Assembly: GCA_019635415.1 (NCBI GenBank)
Contig: JAHBZN010000002.1
Span: forward strand, 1,240,001 to 1,304,000
Origin: Ramlibacter sp.
GTDB taxonomy: Bacteria; Pseudomonadota; Gammaproteobacteria; Burkholderiales; Burkholderiaceae_C
DNA length: 64,000 bases
Reading direction: 5' to 3'
In this document: piece by piece, positions 1 to 8,447 of the stretch
Layout of the letters: the number at the start of each line of letters is the position of its first letter
Position numbering within the stretch: the first letter of the stretch is position 1
Made by a program: the position numbers and the translations under genes
Notes under the pieces: generated by a model
The model's input: the letters and a program-made list of their open reading frames with translations, nothing else
Told to the model about the DNA's origin: nothing
The model's database searches: none

Positions 1-1728
1 TTCACGCTGCGCTGGCAGGCGCTCACGGCCCCGCTGGCCGCACAGCGCTTGAAGCTTGTGCTGCACCTTTCGGCGGCGGCCTGGGGTGCGGGGGTGGCAC
101 TTTCATTGCTGCTGCGCGGTACGGTGGTGGCCTACCGCGCGGGTTGGGAGAGCACGTTTCTGGACGCGCAGCAGGTGCATGCGGTGCTCAGCCTGCTGTT
201 CATGCCGGTGGTGGCGTTGTTCTCGCTTGATCCGTTCACCGTGCAGGACATCGCGCGCATGCAGTTCGATGTTGCGGGCTCTGGCATGGCTGACGGCGGG
301 CGCCGGTGGGCGCTGCTTTACGTCGGCCTGCTCGGCCTGATGGTGGTGCTGCCCCGACTGATCCTGTCCGGGCTGGCAGCCTGGCGGGCACGGCGGTTGT
401 CGCGTCGGGTGGGGCTCGACCTGGGCGATCCGTATTTCCAGCGGCTGATCGACCAGCTCATTCCCGCGCAACTGCGTGTGGCCGTGCTGGCGCAGCGCGA
501 CGAGGACCGCGCGGCGCTTTTGCGTGTGCTTTGGCCGCAGGCGACCCATGGGCCGCCGGCCGACGCCGTACTGTTGCGCACGCCCACGGGCGACGCCCTG
601 CGCCTCGCGCCGCCGGCCGAAGCGGATGTGCTGCTGCAGGTGCTGGGGCAGGCGGCAGATCTGGAAGCGGCCCCTGCGGGCTGGCGGCCGGGCCAGGCGG
701 TGTTGCTGCTGGTGCGCTCGCCGGCGGACGGCGCGGACGCTGATGACTCGGCGCTGCTCGCCCTGTGCGAACGGCAGCACCACGGGAACGGGCCGGTCAG
801 GGCGGTGCTGGGCTTTGCCGACTTTGCCCGTTGCTGGGTCCAGGAAACGGCCTGGCTGCACGCCATGGCCCGATGCGTCCCGCGAGCCAGCGTGCAGGGC
901 TGGGCGCGGCTGGCGCAGGCCTGGCAGGCCCGCAACCTGACGCGCTTTGACCGGGCGATGGGCCTGCTGGCCAGGGAACTGGCCGATGCGGCAGCTCAGT
1001 CGGAGGCCGCGGACAGCGCGCCCCTGTCGGTGAAACACCTGCTCAGCGGGGCCGAGCGCGAAGCCCAGGAACAGGCCCGCCGCGCGGCCATGGCGCGGGT
1101 GGTGCAGCGACTGCAACGCGCCGAAGCCGCAACGCTGGGCGAGTTGTTGGCGCTGCACGGCATCGACGCGGCCGCTGCCGGGACGCTGGAGAGCCGGCTC
1201 GAGGAAAAATTCGCCGTTCAGTCAGCCATCAATTCGCCGCAGGCGGGCATGGCTGGCGCGGCGACGGGGGCGGCCATGGGGGCCTCGGTGGACCTGTTGA
1301 CCGGCGGGCTCACGCTGGGCGCGGCCGCGGCGCTGGGCGCGTTGGTGGGCGGTGGCGCCGCTTTTCTGGGGGCCGCCTGGAAGAATCGCACCGGCGACCA
1401 AGGCGTCACCACGGTGCGCCTGAGCGATGACATGCTGCTGGCGCTGTGCGAGGCGGCCTTGCTGCGCTACCTCGCGGTCATCCATTGGGAGCGTGGCCCG
1501 GCGGGCGCCCGTCTGGGCGACTTCCCGGCGGCCTGGCGCAGTGAGGTGGTGGCCGCGGTGGCCACGCGGCGCGCCGAGTTGCTGGCGCTGTGGGCCTCGG
1601 TGCGCGAGGCGGCGGCCAGCGCAGAGGGCGCCGCGGAACCCGTGGCCGGGCTGGCCGAGCAGCTCAAGGACACGATGCGCCGGTTGCTGGCGCGCCTGTA
1701 TCCCGCCACCGCCCAGGGGCCGGGCTAG
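1..1728 (+). CDS. DUF2868/DUF3482-like membrane protein, 5' end outside window
   Basis: The frame is open from base 1, so the start lies upstream; 575 residues are visible. Three hydrophobic segments (about visible residues 17-40, 60-76 and 105-128) and the following DPYFQRL motif resemble the end of the DUF2868 family. The C-terminal third has the Gly/Ala-rich hydrophobic stretch (about residues 400-455, motif DLLTGGLTLGA) that I associate with DUF3482 GTPase-like proteins. At the point where a P-loop would be expected the sequence reads LRVAVLAQRDEDRAALL, with no GxxxxGK[ST]. It may be a fusion of the two usually separate neighbours with a decayed nucleotide-binding site. Function unknown; inner-membrane location inferred. 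Confidence 0.6.
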   Translation, partial: FTLRWQALTAPLAAQRLKLVLHLSAAAWGAGVALSLLLRGTVVAYRAGWESTFLDAQQVHAVLSLLFMPVVALFSLDPFTVQDIARMQFDVAGSGMADGGRRWALLYVGLLGLMVVLPRLILSGLAAWRARRLSRRVGLDLGDPYFQRLIDQLIPAQLRVAVLAQRDEDRAALLRVLWPQATHGPPADAVLLRTPTGDALRLAPPAEADVLLQVLGQAADLEAAPAGWRPGQAVLLLVRSPADGADADDSALLALCERQHHGNGPVRAVLGFADFARCWVQETAWLHAMARCVPRASVQGWARLAQAWQARNLTRFDRAMGLLARELADAAAQSEAADSAPLSVKHLLSGAEREAQEQARRAAMARVVQRLQRAEAATLGELLALHGIDAAAAGTLESRLEEKFAVQSAINSPQAGMAGAATGAAMGASVDLLTGGLTLGAAAALGALVGGGAAFLGAAWKNRTGDQGVTTVRLSDDMLLALCEAALLRYLAVIHWERGPAGARLGDFPAAWRSEVVAAVATRRAELLALWASVREAAASAEGAAEPVAGLAEQLKDTMRRLLARLYPATAQGPG

Positions 1729-1750
1729 GCTGCGGCGTCAGCCGGCGGGA

Positions 1751-1921
1751 TCAGCCCCCCTTGTGCGGGCGCTTGCCGGGGTTCTTCTTGCTGCGCGTGG
1801 CCTTGCCACGTTCCAGGCTGATCTTCTGGCCGCCGCCGTCGCGGTGGCGCGTGTAGCCTTCAACGGCGGGAGGCGCCGGGGTGCGCTTGCGGTCGGCTTC
1901 GGTAACGATCTTGTTGCCCAT
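1751..1921 (-). CDS. small conserved basic protein, 56 aa
   Basis: A 56-residue protein starting MGNKIVTEADRK and ending in a run of Lys, Arg, Gly and Pro (GKATRSKKNPGKRPHKGG). The ATG at 1921 is preceded on the minus strand by CGGAGTACCTC, a good ribosome binding site. The frame could be extended upstream, but the extension is unlike a protein and lacks such a site. Similar very basic small proteins occur in Burkholderiales without assigned function; nucleic-acid binding is a guess from charge only. It lies downstream of the DUF2059 gene on the same strand. Confidence 0.6.
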   Translation of the reverse strand: MGNKIVTEADRKRTPAPPAVEGYTRHRDGGGQKISLERGKATRSKKNPGKRPHKGG

Positions 1922-1988
1922 GAGGTACTCCGGTTCTGATTGGGAAAACCGGCTATTTTGCCATGCGGGGATCGCGGCTTCGGCCGCT

Positions 1989-2582
1989 CTACTTGCTGGC
2001 GGGCCTGGCTGGCTTGGGTGCGGCCGGCGCGGCCGGGGACGCACTGGGGGGCGTGGTGACCCCCAGGCGCCTGGCAATGGCCTGGTCGAGCGCCCGCACC
2101 TTGGGCTCGATGGCGCTGCGGGTGTCGGTGACCAGCTTGGGAATCAGCGCGTCCTGCAGGCTGCCGCCCAGGGCGACAAATTTGCCGTAGGCCGGTGACT
2201 CGATGAACGCCACCACCTGGCGCAATTCCTCCTCGCTGAGCTTGTCCTCCAGCACGGCGCCCATGGTGGACGGGGCCAGCTTGAGGGCGCGATCGGTCAC
2301 GAGGGGCACGGCGTCGTCCACGTATTTCTTCACATCGGCCTGGATGTCGCGCGCCACGGCCTCGCGCTTGTCAGCGGCAACGCGCGTGGACAGGACCTGC
2401 GCGGCGCGGTCCATCATGGCGGCGGCGGGCTGCTCGGCCAGCGTGCGCGCCATGGCCTCGATGGCGGGTTGCTGCACCTTGAGGATGCGGGCCACCAGTT
2501 CTTTCTTGGCGGGGGTGGATTCAGCCTGCGCGGCGAAAGCCGGGAACAGCAGGGTGAGGGTGAACAGGAGTTTTTTCAGCAT
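1989..2582 (-). CDS. DUF2059 family secreted protein
   Basis: A 197-residue protein with a Sec signal peptide (MLKKLLFTLTLLFPAFAAQA, cut after about residue 20). The helical body contains the DUF2059 pattern: LSEEELRQVVAFIESPAYGKF near residues 118-138, where the C-terminal part of the family usually lies. It ends in a Pro/Ala-rich tail. The family is periplasmic with no known activity. The start at 2582 fits the signal peptide. It is on the same strand as the small basic gene downstream and follows the pseudouridine synthase gene after a 30-bp gap, so co-transcription is possible. Confidence 0.75.
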   Translation of the reverse strand: MLKKLLFTLTLLFPAFAAQAESTPAKKELVARILKVQQPAIEAMARTLAEQPAAAMMDRAAQVLSTRVAADKREAVARDIQADVKKYVDDAVPLVTDRALKLAPSTMGAVLEDKLSEEELRQVVAFIESPAYGKFVALGGSLQDALIPKLVTDTRSAIEPKVRALDQAIARRLGVTTPPSASPAAPAAPKPARPASK

Positions 2583-2612
2583 GCGCGATCTTAAGCGGCG
2601 CGGCTGACGGCG

Positions 2613-3551
2613 TCAGGCCGCGCCGGGGAAATGCAGTTGCCGCTCGCTGGTGAATTCACGGGCCTGGCCGGTGACGGGGTCGGTGAAGGCCAGCCGCTCA
2701 GCCAGCAGGCGCAGGGGGTTGGTCGGGTCGTCACTGCCTTCGGGCAGCAACCGGGGGTAGATGCGGTCACCCAGCAGCGGCAGGCCGAGCGCGGCCATGT
2801 GCACACGCAACTGGTGGCGCTTGCCGGTCAGCGGGTGCAGGCGGTAGCGCGCCAGCGCGCCCCGGGTCTCGATCAGCTCGATGGTGGTGCGTGCGTTGGG
2901 CGCCTCGGCGGCGCCGGGCTCGGGGGGCCGTTCCTGCATCTTCATGAAGTGCCCGGCTTCCTCCAGCGTGCTGGCGCGCGTCTGGGGAAATGGGAGGCTG
3001 GCATCCCAGGGCGCGATCGCCTGGTAGGTCTTGATCACGCCGTGTGTGGCGAACAGGTCGGCGTAGCGCCGCACGCTGGCCCTTTGCTTGGCGAACAGCA
3101 CCAGACCGGCGGTTTCGCGGTCGATGCGGTGCAGCGGCACGAGGTCGTCCCGGCCGAGCCGGCGGCGCAGGCGCACCAGAAGGGTTTCCTGCAGGTACTT
3201 GCCGGTGGGCGTGACGGGCAGGAAATGGGGCTTGTCGGCCACCACCAGCCAGTCGTCCTCGAACAGCACGGTTTCCTGCACGGGGTTGGCGGGCTCGTGT
3301 GGGAGGCTGCGGTAGTAGTACAGCCGTCCGTGGGCCGGGTAGGGCGCGGCCGGTCCGACGGGGCGGCCTGCTTCGTCCAGCACCTCGCCACGCGCCATGC
3401 GCTCGGCCCACTCGCTTGGCGCAACGCCCGGAAAGCGGTCGATCAGAAAGTCGATGAGCCGGGGCCAGGGCCCGGGGGGCAGGCCGACGCAGCTCGCGCC
3501 CACGCCGTGGCGCGCCGGCAGCGCGGCATCAGGACGAGGGTTCGCCGCCAT
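2613..3551 (-). CDS. RluA-family pseudouridine synthase
   Basis: A 312-residue RNA pseudouridine synthase. The catalytic motif HRIDRETAGLVLF (family HRLDxxTSG) puts the catalytic aspartate at about residue 144. The C-terminal KRHQLRVHMAALGLPLLGD is the usual RluA/RluC/RluD substrate-site segment. There is no N-terminal S4 domain. The RNA target (rRNA or tRNA) cannot be told from sequence. I chose ATG at 3551 because the frame upstream runs through the trhO coding region. This start overlaps the 3' end of trhO by 23 bases, so translation is probably coupled to that tRNA-modifying enzyme. Confidence 0.85.
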   Translation of the reverse strand: MAANPRPDAALPARHGVGASCVGLPPGPWPRLIDFLIDRFPGVAPSEWAERMARGEVLDEAGRPVGPAAPYPAHGRLYYYRSLPHEPANPVQETVLFEDDWLVVADKPHFLPVTPTGKYLQETLLVRLRRRLGRDDLVPLHRIDRETAGLVLFAKQRASVRRYADLFATHGVIKTYQAIAPWDASLPFPQTRASTLEEAGHFMKMQERPPEPGAAEAPNARTTIELIETRGALARYRLHPLTGKRHQLRVHMAALGLPLLGDRIYPRLLPEGSDDPTNPLRLLAERLAFTDPVTGQAREFTSERQLHFPGAA

Positions 3552-4398
3552 CGCCACCCGCAGCCTGCAGGCGCTGGGCCCGTGCGAGGCGCCATGCGCC
3601 ATCCGGCTCGCCGGTGTACACGTCGTCCAGCGTGGTGGAGGTCTCGCGCAGCTGCGTGTCGAGCGCCACGCGGTTGTCGAAAACAAAGCATTCGCCCTGC
3701 CAGTCGCGCTCGGCGTCGGGCATCTCGCGGAAGTAGTTGAGGATGCCGCCCTCGAGCTGGTACACCGGTACGCCCATGTCCTTCATCCAGGCGCTGGTCT
3801 TCTCGCAGCGGATGCCACCGGTGCAGTACATGGCCACGCGCTTGCCGGAGGCCTTCCACTCGTCCACGTGGGCCCGCACGTAGGCCGGGAAATCGCGGAA
3901 GTTGCTGACCTGGGGGTCGATGGCATTGGCGAACCGGCCCAGGCGGTATTCGAAGCTGTTGCGGTTGTCCAGCAGCACCACGTCGGGCTGGGTGATGAGT
4001 TCGCGCCAGTCACGCGGGCTGACATTGATGCCGGTGTCCATCGCGGCATCGACCCCGGGCACGCCCAGTGGCACGATCTCGGCCTTCAGGTGCACCTTCA
4101 TCTTGTGGAACGGCACGGTTTTGCACTCGCTGCGCTTGAACGTCATGTCGAGGAACCGGCCTTCCAGGCGCGGGTCGTGCTGCAAGGCGTGCTCGACCGC
4201 GTCGAGCCTCTCGGGCGTCGCGGCCAGCATGCCGTTGATGCCCTCGGCGGCGACCAGGATGCTGCCGGCGAGGGCCTCACCAGACTGCGCCGTCAGTTCG
4301 CGCAGCACATGGACCACGGCCTCGGGCTCGGCGAGGGGGACAAACCGGTAGAAGGCGGTGTGCTGCAGGCCGGTGGCGGGGAGGGGCGGGACGCTCAT
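3529..4398 (-). CDS. trhO: tRNA uridine-34 hydroxylase, rhodanese family
   Basis: A 289-residue member of the YceA/TrhO family. TrhO makes 5-hydroxyuridine at position 34 of certain tRNAs, an O2-dependent wobble modification. The N-terminal acylphosphatase-like half contains AAEGINGMLA. The rhodanese half carries YCTGGIRCEK, with the active cysteine at about residue 192, followed by the typical QLEGGILNYF. Length matches the family. The gene overlaps the downstream pseudouridine synthase start by 23 bases, giving a small RNA-modification operon. The start ATG at 4398 is the first of the frame. Confidence 0.9.
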   Translation of the reverse strand: MSVPPLPATGLQHTAFYRFVPLAEPEAVVHVLRELTAQSGEALAGSILVAAEGINGMLAATPERLDAVEHALQHDPRLEGRFLDMTFKRSECKTVPFHKMKVHLKAEIVPLGVPGVDAAMDTGINVSPRDWRELITQPDVVLLDNRNSFEYRLGRFANAIDPQVSNFRDFPAYVRAHVDEWKASGKRVAMYCTGGIRCEKTSAWMKDMGVPVYQLEGGILNYFREMPDAERDWQGECFVFDNRVALDTQLRETSTTLDDVYTGEPDGAWRLARAQRLQAAGGDGGEPSS

Positions 4399-4523
4399 GC
4401 CCCGATTTTCCCACGGCCTGCGATTCCGGCTGCGGCTGAGGCGATCAGGCGGCGCGCGCCTACAGGCCGGCTGCAGCGCGGCGGACAGACTGGAGGCCCA
4501 CCCCTACCTGCGAAGGAGACTCC

Positions 4524-4661
4524 ATGACCTATGTTGCCCAGATCGGCCCGGTGGCCGCCTTGATTGCCGGCATCCTGATCCTCATCATGCCGCGCCTGCT
4601 CAACTACATCGTGGCCATCTACCTGATCATCGTGGGCGTGTCGGGCCTGATGCGGTTCTGA
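4524..4661 (+). CDS. DUF3096 small membrane protein, 45 aa
   Basis: A 45-residue protein, MTYVAQIGPVAALIAGILIL and onward, formed of two short hydrophobic helices joined by MPRLLNYIVAIY. This matches the DUF3096 family of tiny inner-membrane proteins of unknown role. A strong ribosome binding site, GAAGGAGA, ends 4 bases before the ATG. It stands alone on the plus strand between two minus-strand genes; the stop at 4661 is 10 bases from the hydrolase stop codon. Confidence 0.75.
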   Translation: MTYVAQIGPVAALIAGILILIMPRLLNYIVAIYLIIVGVSGLMRF

Positions 4662-4671
4662 GCCCGCGTCT

Positions 4672-5556
4672 TCAGGCCGCGCGGGCCGCGGGGTGCTCGG
4701 CAAACCAGCCCAGCACGTCGCTCCACAGCGGCTGGGCCTTGCGCCGGAAGTAGCCCATGTGGCCAATCGCGCCGAGCCCGCTGCGGCGCGGGTCGATGTC
4801 GATGGCCTGCCAGTCCGTTCCGCGGTAGCCGGCCATGAACGCATCGCGCGACGCGGGCGGTGCCCACAGGTCGTCAAGCGCGTTGGCTGCGCGGATGGGC
4901 GTGGTCACACGGCCGAAGCGCTCGGCCAGATCAGGCATGGCGGGGTCGTCGAAAAAATAGTGCGGATAACGGCACCAGTGCTTCCACTCGCGGTACACGT
5001 CCAGCGGCAGGTCTTCCCCCATGCCGAGCTGGCTCCAGGCGAGGTAGCCCTTCCACCGGATGATCAGCGGCCCGACCAGGTTCCACATGATCCAGACCTT
5101 GATGCGTTCAGCCAGGGGCATCCAGCCGTTCCAGCCGGCGCCGGTGGCGAAGGTGTAGAACCTCGCCACGCGATCGTGGTTGGGCAGCAGGCCGAAGGCA
5201 TGGCCGCCAAAGGAGTGGCCCACCATGAACAGCGGCACATCGTCCTGCGCCATGAAATCCACCGCGGCGGCCAGGTCCTGGCGGGCCCAGTCGAGGTAGG
5301 CCATGCGGAAACCGCGCAGGCTGTGCGGCCTGGACAGGCCGATGCCGCGGTAGTCGAGCGTCAGCACGGTGTAGCCCCGAGCGCTCGCGTACTCGGCAAA
5401 GGCCTTGTAGAACAGCTGGGGCGTGCCGGTGGCGCCGGCGACGATCAGGTGGCCGCGCAGGTCGCCGACGGCGCGGTAGCGCAGGGCGGTCAGCGCGTAG
5501 CCGTCGTTCGTGGTCAGCGAAAGGGGTGTTGGAGCGGGCAGTGTGGTTGGATTCAT
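4672..5556 (-). CDS. alpha/beta hydrolase
   Basis: A 294-residue cytoplasmic alpha/beta-hydrolase. It has the nucleophile elbow GHSFGG, an upstream LTLDYRGIGLS segment for the oxyanion region, and late candidates for the acid (NALDDLWAPP) and the histidine (GAIGHMGYF). This arrangement resembles the COG4757 group of predicted hydrolases; the substrate is unknown. The start overlaps the stop of the TetR-type regulator gene by 4 bases (ATGA), so the two form a translationally coupled pair and the hydrolase is the likely target of that repressor. Confidence 0.8.
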   Translation of the reverse strand: MNPTTLPAPTPLSLTTNDGYALTALRYRAVGDLRGHLIVAGATGTPQLFYKAFAEYASARGYTVLTLDYRGIGLSRPHSLRGFRMAYLDWARQDLAAAVDFMAQDDVPLFMVGHSFGGHAFGLLPNHDRVARFYTFATGAGWNGWMPLAERIKVWIMWNLVGPLIIRWKGYLAWSQLGMGEDLPLDVYREWKHWCRYPHYFFDDPAMPDLAERFGRVTTPIRAANALDDLWAPPASRDAFMAGYRGTDWQAIDIDPRRSGLGAIGHMGYFRRKAQPLWSDVLGWFAEHPAARAA

Positions 5557-6176
5557 GACTTGGCGTCCTGGGGCGGGGGGGCTGAGGCCGGCAGGCTGAG
5601 GCGGACCAGGTCCGTCAGCGCGGCGGTGGTGTCCTGCATGGCCTGCACGTCGCTGGCCACACGGGCCTGCAGCAACGCGCCTTCATAGGCCGAAACGATC
5701 AGGGCGGCGAGGCTGCGCGCGCGCCCCGGCTCGATGCCGGCGCGCGCCATTTCGGTGGCCAGCCGCTCACGGATGGTGCTGAAACCGGCCGCCAGCGCCG
5801 AGCGCAGTGCCAAGTCCTGCGGGGTGCTTTCCAGTGCCACGGCGGCCAAAGGGCAACCGCGCTCGTAGCCGCTGCCTTCGAGCACCTTCTGGGCGCCGGC
5901 CATCCACAGGGCAAGGGCCTCCGCGGGCTGGCCTGCCGCGCGCTGGAAGACCTTGTCCAGGTGGGCGGTGAGCTGATCGATCACGGCGGCGATGGCGGCC
6001 AGCGCCAGCTCGGTCTTGCCACCCGGGAAATGGTGGTACAGCACGCCCTTGGGCGCGCCGGCCGTGGCCAGCAGCTCGCTCAGCCCCACGCCGTGGTAGC
6101 CGCGCGTGCGCAGGGCATCGAGCATGGCGGTGATCAGGCGGTCCCGGGTTCCCGGGGGGCTGTCGGCGGAGGTCAT
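5553..6176 (-). CDS. TetR/AcrR-family transcriptional regulator
   Basis: A 207-residue repressor with the N-terminal TetR helix-turn-helix: ITAMLDALRTRGYHGVGLSE, then LLATAGAPKGVLYHHFPGGK at about residues 35-54. The C-terminal half is a ligand-binding helical domain of the LmrA/YxaF-like type. It is first in a two-gene unit with the overlapping alpha/beta hydrolase. A near-perfect palindrome lies only 12 bases upstream of its start codon, which suggests autoregulation. The effector is unknown. Confidence 0.88.
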   Translation of the reverse strand: MTSADSPPGTRDRLITAMLDALRTRGYHGVGLSELLATAGAPKGVLYHHFPGGKTELALAAIAAVIDQLTAHLDKVFQRAAGQPAEALALWMAGAQKVLEGSGYERGCPLAAVALESTPQDLALRSALAAGFSTIRERLATEMARAGIEPGRARSLAALIVSAYEGALLQARVASDVQAMQDTTAALTDLVRLSLPASAPPPQDAKS

Positions 6177-6188
6177 GGGAGGAGTCTA

Positions 6189-6204
6189 TAGACCGGTCGG
6201 TCTA
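6189..6204. promoter_or_regulatory. TetR-type operator palindrome
   Basis: The sequence TAGACCGGTCGGTCTA has 7-base arms, TAGACCG and CGGTCTA, that are exact reverse complements around a 2-base centre. It sits just upstream of the TetR-family start (6176) and in the gap before the plus-strand GAF gene (start 6277), so it could control one or both. The size and the ACCG/CGGT core are typical of TetR-family operators. Confidence 0.7.
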
Positions 6205-6276
6205 GTGTCAAAGTTTTTTTCGAAAAATAGGTGCAACACCCCGCATCCGGCGTGCCGGGCGCTGCGTATCCCCTCC

Positions 6277-7308
6277 ATGAGCGCTACCTGGATGCCCGCC
6301 AGCGAAAACCCCTGGACCCAGCCGCCGGACCTGGAGGTGGTGGCCTGTGAGCCCCACCAGGAGCGCTTTGACCGTGTGACCCGGACCCTGAGCCGGGCGT
6401 TGCAGGTGCCCGCGGCGGTGATGACCCTGGGGCACCGGGACCACCAATGGTGCAGTTCCATGCTGGGCACGCACGGGCCCGCGGACCTGCAGGACCTGAG
6501 CTTTTGCAGCCATGTGGTGGCCCAGGGGCGCGCGGTGGCGGTGAGTGACACGTCCGCCGACGAGGAATTTGCCGACTTCCCGCTGGTGCTGGGCAAGACG
6601 GTGATCCGCGCCTGCGTGGGGGTGCCGATCTTGCTGGCGCCCGGCATGGTGGCCGGCTCGCTCTGCGCCATGGACTCCATGCCGCGCTGCTTTGGTGACG
6701 ATGAGGTGGCCGCGCTGCGCGACCTCGCCCGGATGGCCGAGACCGAGCTGCAGGCCGCGGCGCAGGCCGGGCTGCGCAATTCGCTGCTCACGTGGATCGG
6801 CCTGGCCCAGCGGCAGGTGGCGATCGATCCGGCCACGGGGTGCTCGACGATCCGGTGCCTGCGCGCCCTGCTCGACGGGGTGGTGGAACAGGCCCGAGAA
6901 GGGCATCTGCAGATGGCCTTGTGCCTGCTGCACGTGGACTTCCACCGCGCGGCCGTGCAGCTCGCGGACAAGGCGGGTGACCGGAGCCTGTTTCTCAAGC
7001 TGGCCCGGCTGATGCACCATCGCCTGCCCGCGGAAGCGGCGATGGCCCGCCTGGGGGATTGCGATTTCTGCGCCTTGCTGCTGGCACCCACGGCAGCGTC
7101 CCTGGACTATGCGCTGGAGCCCGTGGTGCAGCCGCAGCTGTCCGCCGTTCTGGACGACGGGGCCGTACTGCACGGCCATGTCAGCAGCCACGTGATGCGG
7201 CTGGCGGACGTGGGCGAAGCGGCCACCGGCAACCTGTTCTGGGCAAGAACCCTCTCGGCCTTTGCGCCCGTCCACGGCATCGCGGACCGGGGCGCGAGGC
7301 CCCACTAG
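6277..7308 (+). CDS. GAF-domain protein with decayed GGDEF domain (copy 1)
   Basis: A 343-residue protein. Residues about 20-165 form a GAF domain with the pattern typical of GAF-GGDEF proteins (LSFCSHVVAQGR, DEEFADFPLVLGK, AGSLCAMDSMPR). Residues about 180-320 resemble a GGDEF domain beginning DPATGCSTIRCLRALL, where active enzymes have DxLTGLxNRR. The signature loop reads ARLGDCDF instead of RxGGDEF, so diguanylate cyclase activity is unlikely. I chose ATG at 6277; the longer frame upstream runs over the TetR operator. It is followed 72 bases later by a paralogue with the same layout. Confidence 0.75.
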   Translation: MSATWMPASENPWTQPPDLEVVACEPHQERFDRVTRTLSRALQVPAAVMTLGHRDHQWCSSMLGTHGPADLQDLSFCSHVVAQGRAVAVSDTSADEEFADFPLVLGKTVIRACVGVPILLAPGMVAGSLCAMDSMPRCFGDDEVAALRDLARMAETELQAAAQAGLRNSLLTWIGLAQRQVAIDPATGCSTIRCLRALLDGVVEQAREGHLQMALCLLHVDFHRAAVQLADKAGDRSLFLKLARLMHHRLPAEAAMARLGDCDFCALLLAPTAASLDYALEPVVQPQLSAVLDDGAVLHGHVSSHVMRLADVGEAATGNLFWARTLSAFAPVHGIADRGARPH

Positions 7309-7380
7309 GGCGAAAGCCCTCGGCCCGAGCCCGCGCACCGCGTGCGCCGCGGCAGGCCCGAAATATGCCTACCATTGGAC

Positions 7381-8388
7381 ATGATCGCAGCCCCCATCCC
7401 CGCCAATGAACCCATGCGCCTGGAGGCCGTCCGTGCGGCCGTTTGCGCCTATGCCCCGCGCGAAGAACGCTTCGACCGCATCACGCGCACGGCCAAGCGG
7501 CTGCTGCAGGTGCCGATCGCGCTGATCAGCATCGTCGAGGAGGACGAACAGTGGTTCCGGTCCGTCCAGGGGCTGGACGAACCGCACACGCCGCGCGACA
7601 TCTCGTTCTGCGGCCACGTCGTGGCTTCGGGGCAGCCGCTGGTGATCCAGGACACCTGGACCGACCACGCCTTTGCCGACAACCCGCTGGTGCTGGGCAA
7701 GCCGGGCATCCGTTCCTATGTGGGCTTGCCACTGGAGATCGCGCCGGGCATCTATGCGGGTTCGCTGTGCGCCATCGACACCATGCCCCGCACCTACGAC
7801 GACGACGAACTCCTGGCGTTGCAGGACCTCGCGCGCATGGCCGAGACCGAGCTGCGCTCGGTGGCCGCGGCCAGCCTGCAGAAGTCCTTGCTGATGCGGC
7901 TGGACCTGGCGCAGCGGCGGCAGGCGCTGGACCCGGTGACGGGTTGCTGGACCATCCGGGGTTTCCGCGAACTGCTCAACCTGGCGGTGGAGCAGGCCCA
8001 CAACGACAACACCGACATGGCCCTGTGCCTGCTGCGCGTCGAGACCGAGGCGAGCGCCATCCGGCTGCCCCATGGCGATGGCAGCCGCACGCTCATGCTG
8101 GGCTGGCTGGCGCAGTTGCTGCGGGGCCGCCTGCCCCCGGAAGGTGCGCTGGCCCGACTGGGAGACACCGATTTCTGTGCCTTGCTGTCAGCGCCCACGG
8201 CGTTGGCGCTGGAGCGGGTGCTGGAGCCCGTGGTGCAGCCGCAGCTGTCCGGCACGCTGGGGGATGGCCAGGTGTTCGAGGGGCGGGTGCGAAGCCATGT
8301 GGTGCGGCTCGAAGACCTGGGACCGGAGGCTACCGCCAACAAGGCCTGGGCCCGCGTGCTGGGCGCGCTCCAGCCCGGTAAAAGCTGA
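7381..8388 (+). CDS. GAF-domain protein with decayed GGDEF domain (copy 2)
   Basis: A 335-residue paralogue of the preceding protein, similar along its whole length. Matching landmarks are ERFDRITRTAKRLLQVP, DISFCGHVVASGQ, AGSLCAIDTMPR and LEPVVQPQLS. The C-terminal domain starts DPVTGCWTIRGFRELL and its signature loop is ARLGDTDF rather than GGDEF. The same change in both copies suggests the decay came before the duplication and that the domain was kept for another role, such as ligand or protein binding. I prefer ATG at 7381 to an upstream in-frame start because it matches the start of the GAF region in copy 1. Confidence 0.75.
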   Translation: MIAAPIPANEPMRLEAVRAAVCAYAPREERFDRITRTAKRLLQVPIALISIVEEDEQWFRSVQGLDEPHTPRDISFCGHVVASGQPLVIQDTWTDHAFADNPLVLGKPGIRSYVGLPLEIAPGIYAGSLCAIDTMPRTYDDDELLALQDLARMAETELRSVAAASLQKSLLMRLDLAQRRQALDPVTGCWTIRGFRELLNLAVEQAHNDNTDMALCLLRVETEASAIRLPHGDGSRTLMLGWLAQLLRGRLPPEGALARLGDTDFCALLSAPTALALERVLEPVVQPQLSGTLGDGQVFEGRVRSHVVRLEDLGPEATANKAWARVLGALQPGKS

Positions 8389-8399
8389 GCCAAAATGGC

Positions 8400-8445
8400 C
8401 TGTAGCCCTTGCCGGACGGCCACTATCAGCTACAAAAAATATAGC
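8400..8445 (+). repeat. 46-bp dispersed repeat, copy A (intergenic)
   Basis: This is the reference copy of a family found nine times in the window. It begins CTGTAGCCCTTGCC and ends AGCTACAAAAAATATAGC, with an A-rich lead-in (CAAAATGGC) just upstream. The last third can fold as a short hairpin (GCTA...TAGC). It fills the gap between the second GAF gene and the CoA-transferase stop codon. Confidence 0.8.
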
Positions 8446-8447
8446 AC

